Translations under genes and position numbers: made by a program
Shown here: piece by piece, positions 48,243 through 50,339 of the stretch
Numbering within the stretch: position 1 is the first letter of the stretch
Layout of the letters: each line of letters starts with the position of its first letter
Source of the DNA: a virus
Reading direction: 5' to 3' (one strand)
IMG/VR virus record: IMGVR_UViG_3300030117_001589
Coordinates: 1 to 50,339 of that record
Length of the DNA: 50,339 bases
Notes under the pieces: model-generated
Told to the model about the DNA's origin: nothing
Database searches by the model: none
Seen by the model: only the letters and a program-made list of their open reading frames with translations

Positions 48243-50339
48243 ATGGCAAGAGTAACAAAAAAATCTAAAGCGCAAGTAAATAAACAAATATGGGATAAAG
48301 CAAACAATTCCCATAGACAAAGATGGCAAACAGTTAGTCAAAAAGGATATGATTTTTATCTTAATGAGCAATTAACCAAAGACGAACAAACTATGTTAGA
48401 AGAATCTGGTATGCCAACATTTACTATAAATAGAATAACTCCTATTATAGAAATAATGAAATACTTTGTTACTGCTAATAATCCTAAATGGAAAGCTGTA
48501 GGAGCAACTGGTGATGATGCTGATGTAGCTCAAGTTCATTCAGACATAGCAGATTATTGTTGGTATTTATCTTGTGGTAAATCATTGTATAGTCAAGTTG
48601 TTTTAGATTCTCTTACAAAAGGATTAGGTTTTTTTCTTATAGATATTGATAAAGATGCAGATCGTGGAATGGGTGAAGTTAGATTTAATAGACTTGATCC
48701 ATATGATGTATTTGTAGATCCTGCTAGTAGAGACTTTTTATTTAGAGATGCAACATTTATTCAGGTACGAAAAAATATATCTAGAGCAAGATTAATTAAT
48801 ATGTTACCTCAATTTGAAACTAAAATAAAAAAAGTAACTAAAGGAAGCGATGTTGTTTCTTATTCTCAAAGAGATGCAGAGTTTACAGATAGTATACAAC
48901 CTGAAGATTTAACATATGGTGTAAATATGGATGCTGAAGATGAGGATATACTTCCATATTACGAAACATATAGTAAGAAAAAATTTAAATATAGAAATGT
49001 GTATATAAAAGTTGAACCTACAGAAGCAGAACTTTTAATGTTAAAAGAACAAGTTCAAGATCAATTAGAAGCATTTAAACAAGAAATAGAAGTTCAATTA
49101 ATAGAAAAACAATTACAAGTAGAACAACAAGTCCAATCTGGAGAAGTTATTCCAGAGAGAGGCAAATTAATGATAGAAAACTCTCAAAGAATGGCTGCTC
49201 AAGGTATACAAGAAAAAGAAATGGAACTTATATCTCAAGCAAGAGAAGAAGCTACTATTGTTAAAGAACAAGTAATGTCTGAAGCACAATTTTTGCAATT
49301 TGAAAAAGATAAAAACTTTAAAAAAAATATAGTTGATTCTGTAGAATTTTATGAAAATAGGATAATTAAAACTTGTAGTGTAGGAGACGATACATTTTTA
49401 TTTGAACAAACAATACCTATTAGTGAATATCCAATAATTCCTATGCCTTATATGTACACAGGAACACCTTATGCTATGAGTGCTGTAACTCCATTAATAG
49501 GTAAACAACAAGAAATAAATAAAGCACATCAAATAATGTTACATAATGCAAATCTTTCTTCTAATCTTAGATGGATGTATGAAGAAGGATCTGTACCTGA
49601 AGATGAATGGGAAAAGTATTCTTCAGCGCCAGGCGCATTATTAAAATATAGACAAGGATTTTCCCCTCCCACACCAATACAACCAGCACCTATTAACAAT
49701 GCTTTTTTTACAGTTGTTCAACAAGGCAAAACAGATGCAGAGTACATTAGTGGTGTACCTTCTGCAATGATGGGATTCTCTCAAGATCAAGCGGAAACAT
49801 ATAGAGGATTACTTGCAAATGATGAATTTGGAACAAGAAGATTAAAAGCGTGGATGAATAGTATTGCCGAACCAGCTTTAGAGCATGTAGGTCGTATATT
49901 TAAAATGATGGCTCAAAATCATTATACAATAGAAAAAGTTTTTAGAATTGTACAACCAGAAGCAAACAATCAAGAAGAAAAAGAAGTAAGAATTAATGTA
50001 AATCTATATAATGATTATGGAAAAGCAGTAGGTAAATACAAAGATTATGCATCTGCAAGGTTTGATGTAAGAATTATCGCTGGTGCAACTTTACCATTAA
50101 ATAGATGGGCATTGTTAGAAGAATACTTTAGATGGTATCAAGCAGGATTAATTGATGATATTGCAATGTTATCTGAAACAGATATAAGAAATAAAGAAAA
50201 AATTGTAGAAAGAAAGTCTATGCTTTCTCAAATGCAAGGTCAATTACAATCTGTACAAGAATTAGTAAAAGAAAAAGATGGTACAATAGAAACACTACAA
50301 CGTCAATTAGTACAAGCAGGTATTAAGATGAAAGTAGGA
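48243..50339 (+). CDS. portal protein, N-terminal and central part (truncated by window edge)
   Basis: Residues 1-699 of a P22-like portal start one base after the endolysin stop. The N-terminal arm, the stretch RFNRLDPYDVFVDPASRDF and a central insertion of long charged helices (EVQLIEKQLQVEQQVQSGEV) are followed by the conserved IPMPYMYTGTPYAMS and QQEINKAHQIMLHNANLSS segments. The final 196 codons (from 49752) match 1-588, so the gene continues across the join. The full length would be about 751 residues, giving a ring for DNA passage and neck attachment. Confidence 0.85.
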   Translation, partial: MARVTKKSKAQVNKQIWDKANNSHRQRWQTVSQKGYDFYLNEQLTKDEQTMLEESGMPTFTINRITPIIEIMKYFVTANNPKWKAVGATGDDADVAQVHSDIADYCWYLSCGKSLYSQVVLDSLTKGLGFFLIDIDKDADRGMGEVRFNRLDPYDVFVDPASRDFLFRDATFIQVRKNISRARLINMLPQFETKIKKVTKGSDVVSYSQRDAEFTDSIQPEDLTYGVNMDAEDEDILPYYETYSKKKFKYRNVYIKVEPTEAELLMLKEQVQDQLEAFKQEIEVQLIEKQLQVEQQVQSGEVIPERGKLMIENSQRMAAQGIQEKEMELISQAREEATIVKEQVMSEAQFLQFEKDKNFKKNIVDSVEFYENRIIKTCSVGDDTFLFEQTIPISEYPIIPMPYMYTGTPYAMSAVTPLIGKQQEINKAHQIMLHNANLSSNLRWMYEEGSVPEDEWEKYSSAPGALLKYRQGFSPPTPIQPAPINNAFFTVVQQGKTDAEYISGVPSAMMGFSQDQAETYRGLLANDEFGTRRLKAWMNSIAEPALEHVGRIFKMMAQNHYTIEKVFRIVQPEANNQEEKEVRINVNLYNDYGKAVGKYKDYASARFDVRIIAGATLPLNRWALLEEYFRWYQAGLIDDIAMLSETDIRNKEKIVERKSMLSQMQGQLQSVQELVKEKDGTIETLQRQLVQAGIKMKVG
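49752..50339. repeat. terminal redundancy, right copy (imperfect)
   Basis: Collinear with 1-588, with about 34 mismatches and no gaps. The amino-acid changes cluster at a GGD-to-ANN block (left copy 211-219). See the left copy. Confidence 0.9.

Overview
The window is one nearly complete genome of a tailed double-stranded DNA phage, AT-rich (about 30% G+C by eye), with tightly packed, often overlapping genes and many AAGGAG-type ribosome binding sites. No tRNA, rRNA, insertion sequence, CRISPR array, integrase or photosynthesis gene is visible. The very AT-rich composition, the small basic 'WPSAYASGALVKC'-type proteins and the style of the virion proteins suggest a lytic phage of a marine or freshwater bacterium that uses Shine-Dalgarno initiation. 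The host cannot be named from the sequence. The two ends cover the same part of the portal gene (1-588 and 49752-50339, collinear, about 94% identical), so the genome is probably circular or circularly permuted, about 49.75 kb long, and opened inside the portal gene. The mismatches show that the two ends come from different strains or copies.

Layout. (1) Right arm, plus strand, 43.8-50.3 kb continuing at 1: small terminase, a zinc-ribbon/metallophosphoesterase, two small proteins, large terminase, a 26-residue basic peptide, an M15-type endolysin and a P22-like portal. (2) 0.8-8.7 kb: scaffold, major capsid protein, a likely decoration protein, neck proteins and a 955-residue fibre. (3) 8.7-13.4 kb: two dozen small genes, first a membrane, lipoprotein and coiled-coil cluster (probable lysis or envelope functions), then an island of tiny lysine- and cysteine-rich proteins. 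(4) 13.4-18.2 kb: a 1013-residue tail protein and a 588-residue fibre. (5) 18.3-32.6 kb: five genes of probable internal or ejected virion proteins, including a 2883-residue giant with an RNA-polymerase-like DYDAD active-site signature. (6) 32.6-43.6 kb, minus strand: the early/replication arm, with a RuvC-like resolvase, DnaB-type helicase, Dam-type methylase, DUF932 protein, SSB-like protein, Rad52-like annealing protein, Cas4-like nuclease and many small proteins. No DNA polymerase or recognisable primase is present, so the phage probably uses the host replisome plus its own recombination set.

The two arms converge on a bidirectional terminator at 32540-32587 and diverge from a 240-base control region at 43565-43804. 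Next to that control region, 42628-43292 (about 660 bases) contains no gene, is richer in G+C than its surroundings, and folds into a dense set of nested perfect stems, which suggests a large structured noncoding RNA.

The strongest candidates for undescribed biology are: (a) this large structured RNA; (b) the giant virion protein that looks like a packaged two-barrel RNA polymerase; (c) an 88-residue basic protein whose first ~30 residues copy the N-terminus of the major capsid protein, within an island of other tiny basic proteins; and (d) a G-rich motif, GGGGGT-N2-ATAAT, found both at the start of the late arm and before the fibre gene.
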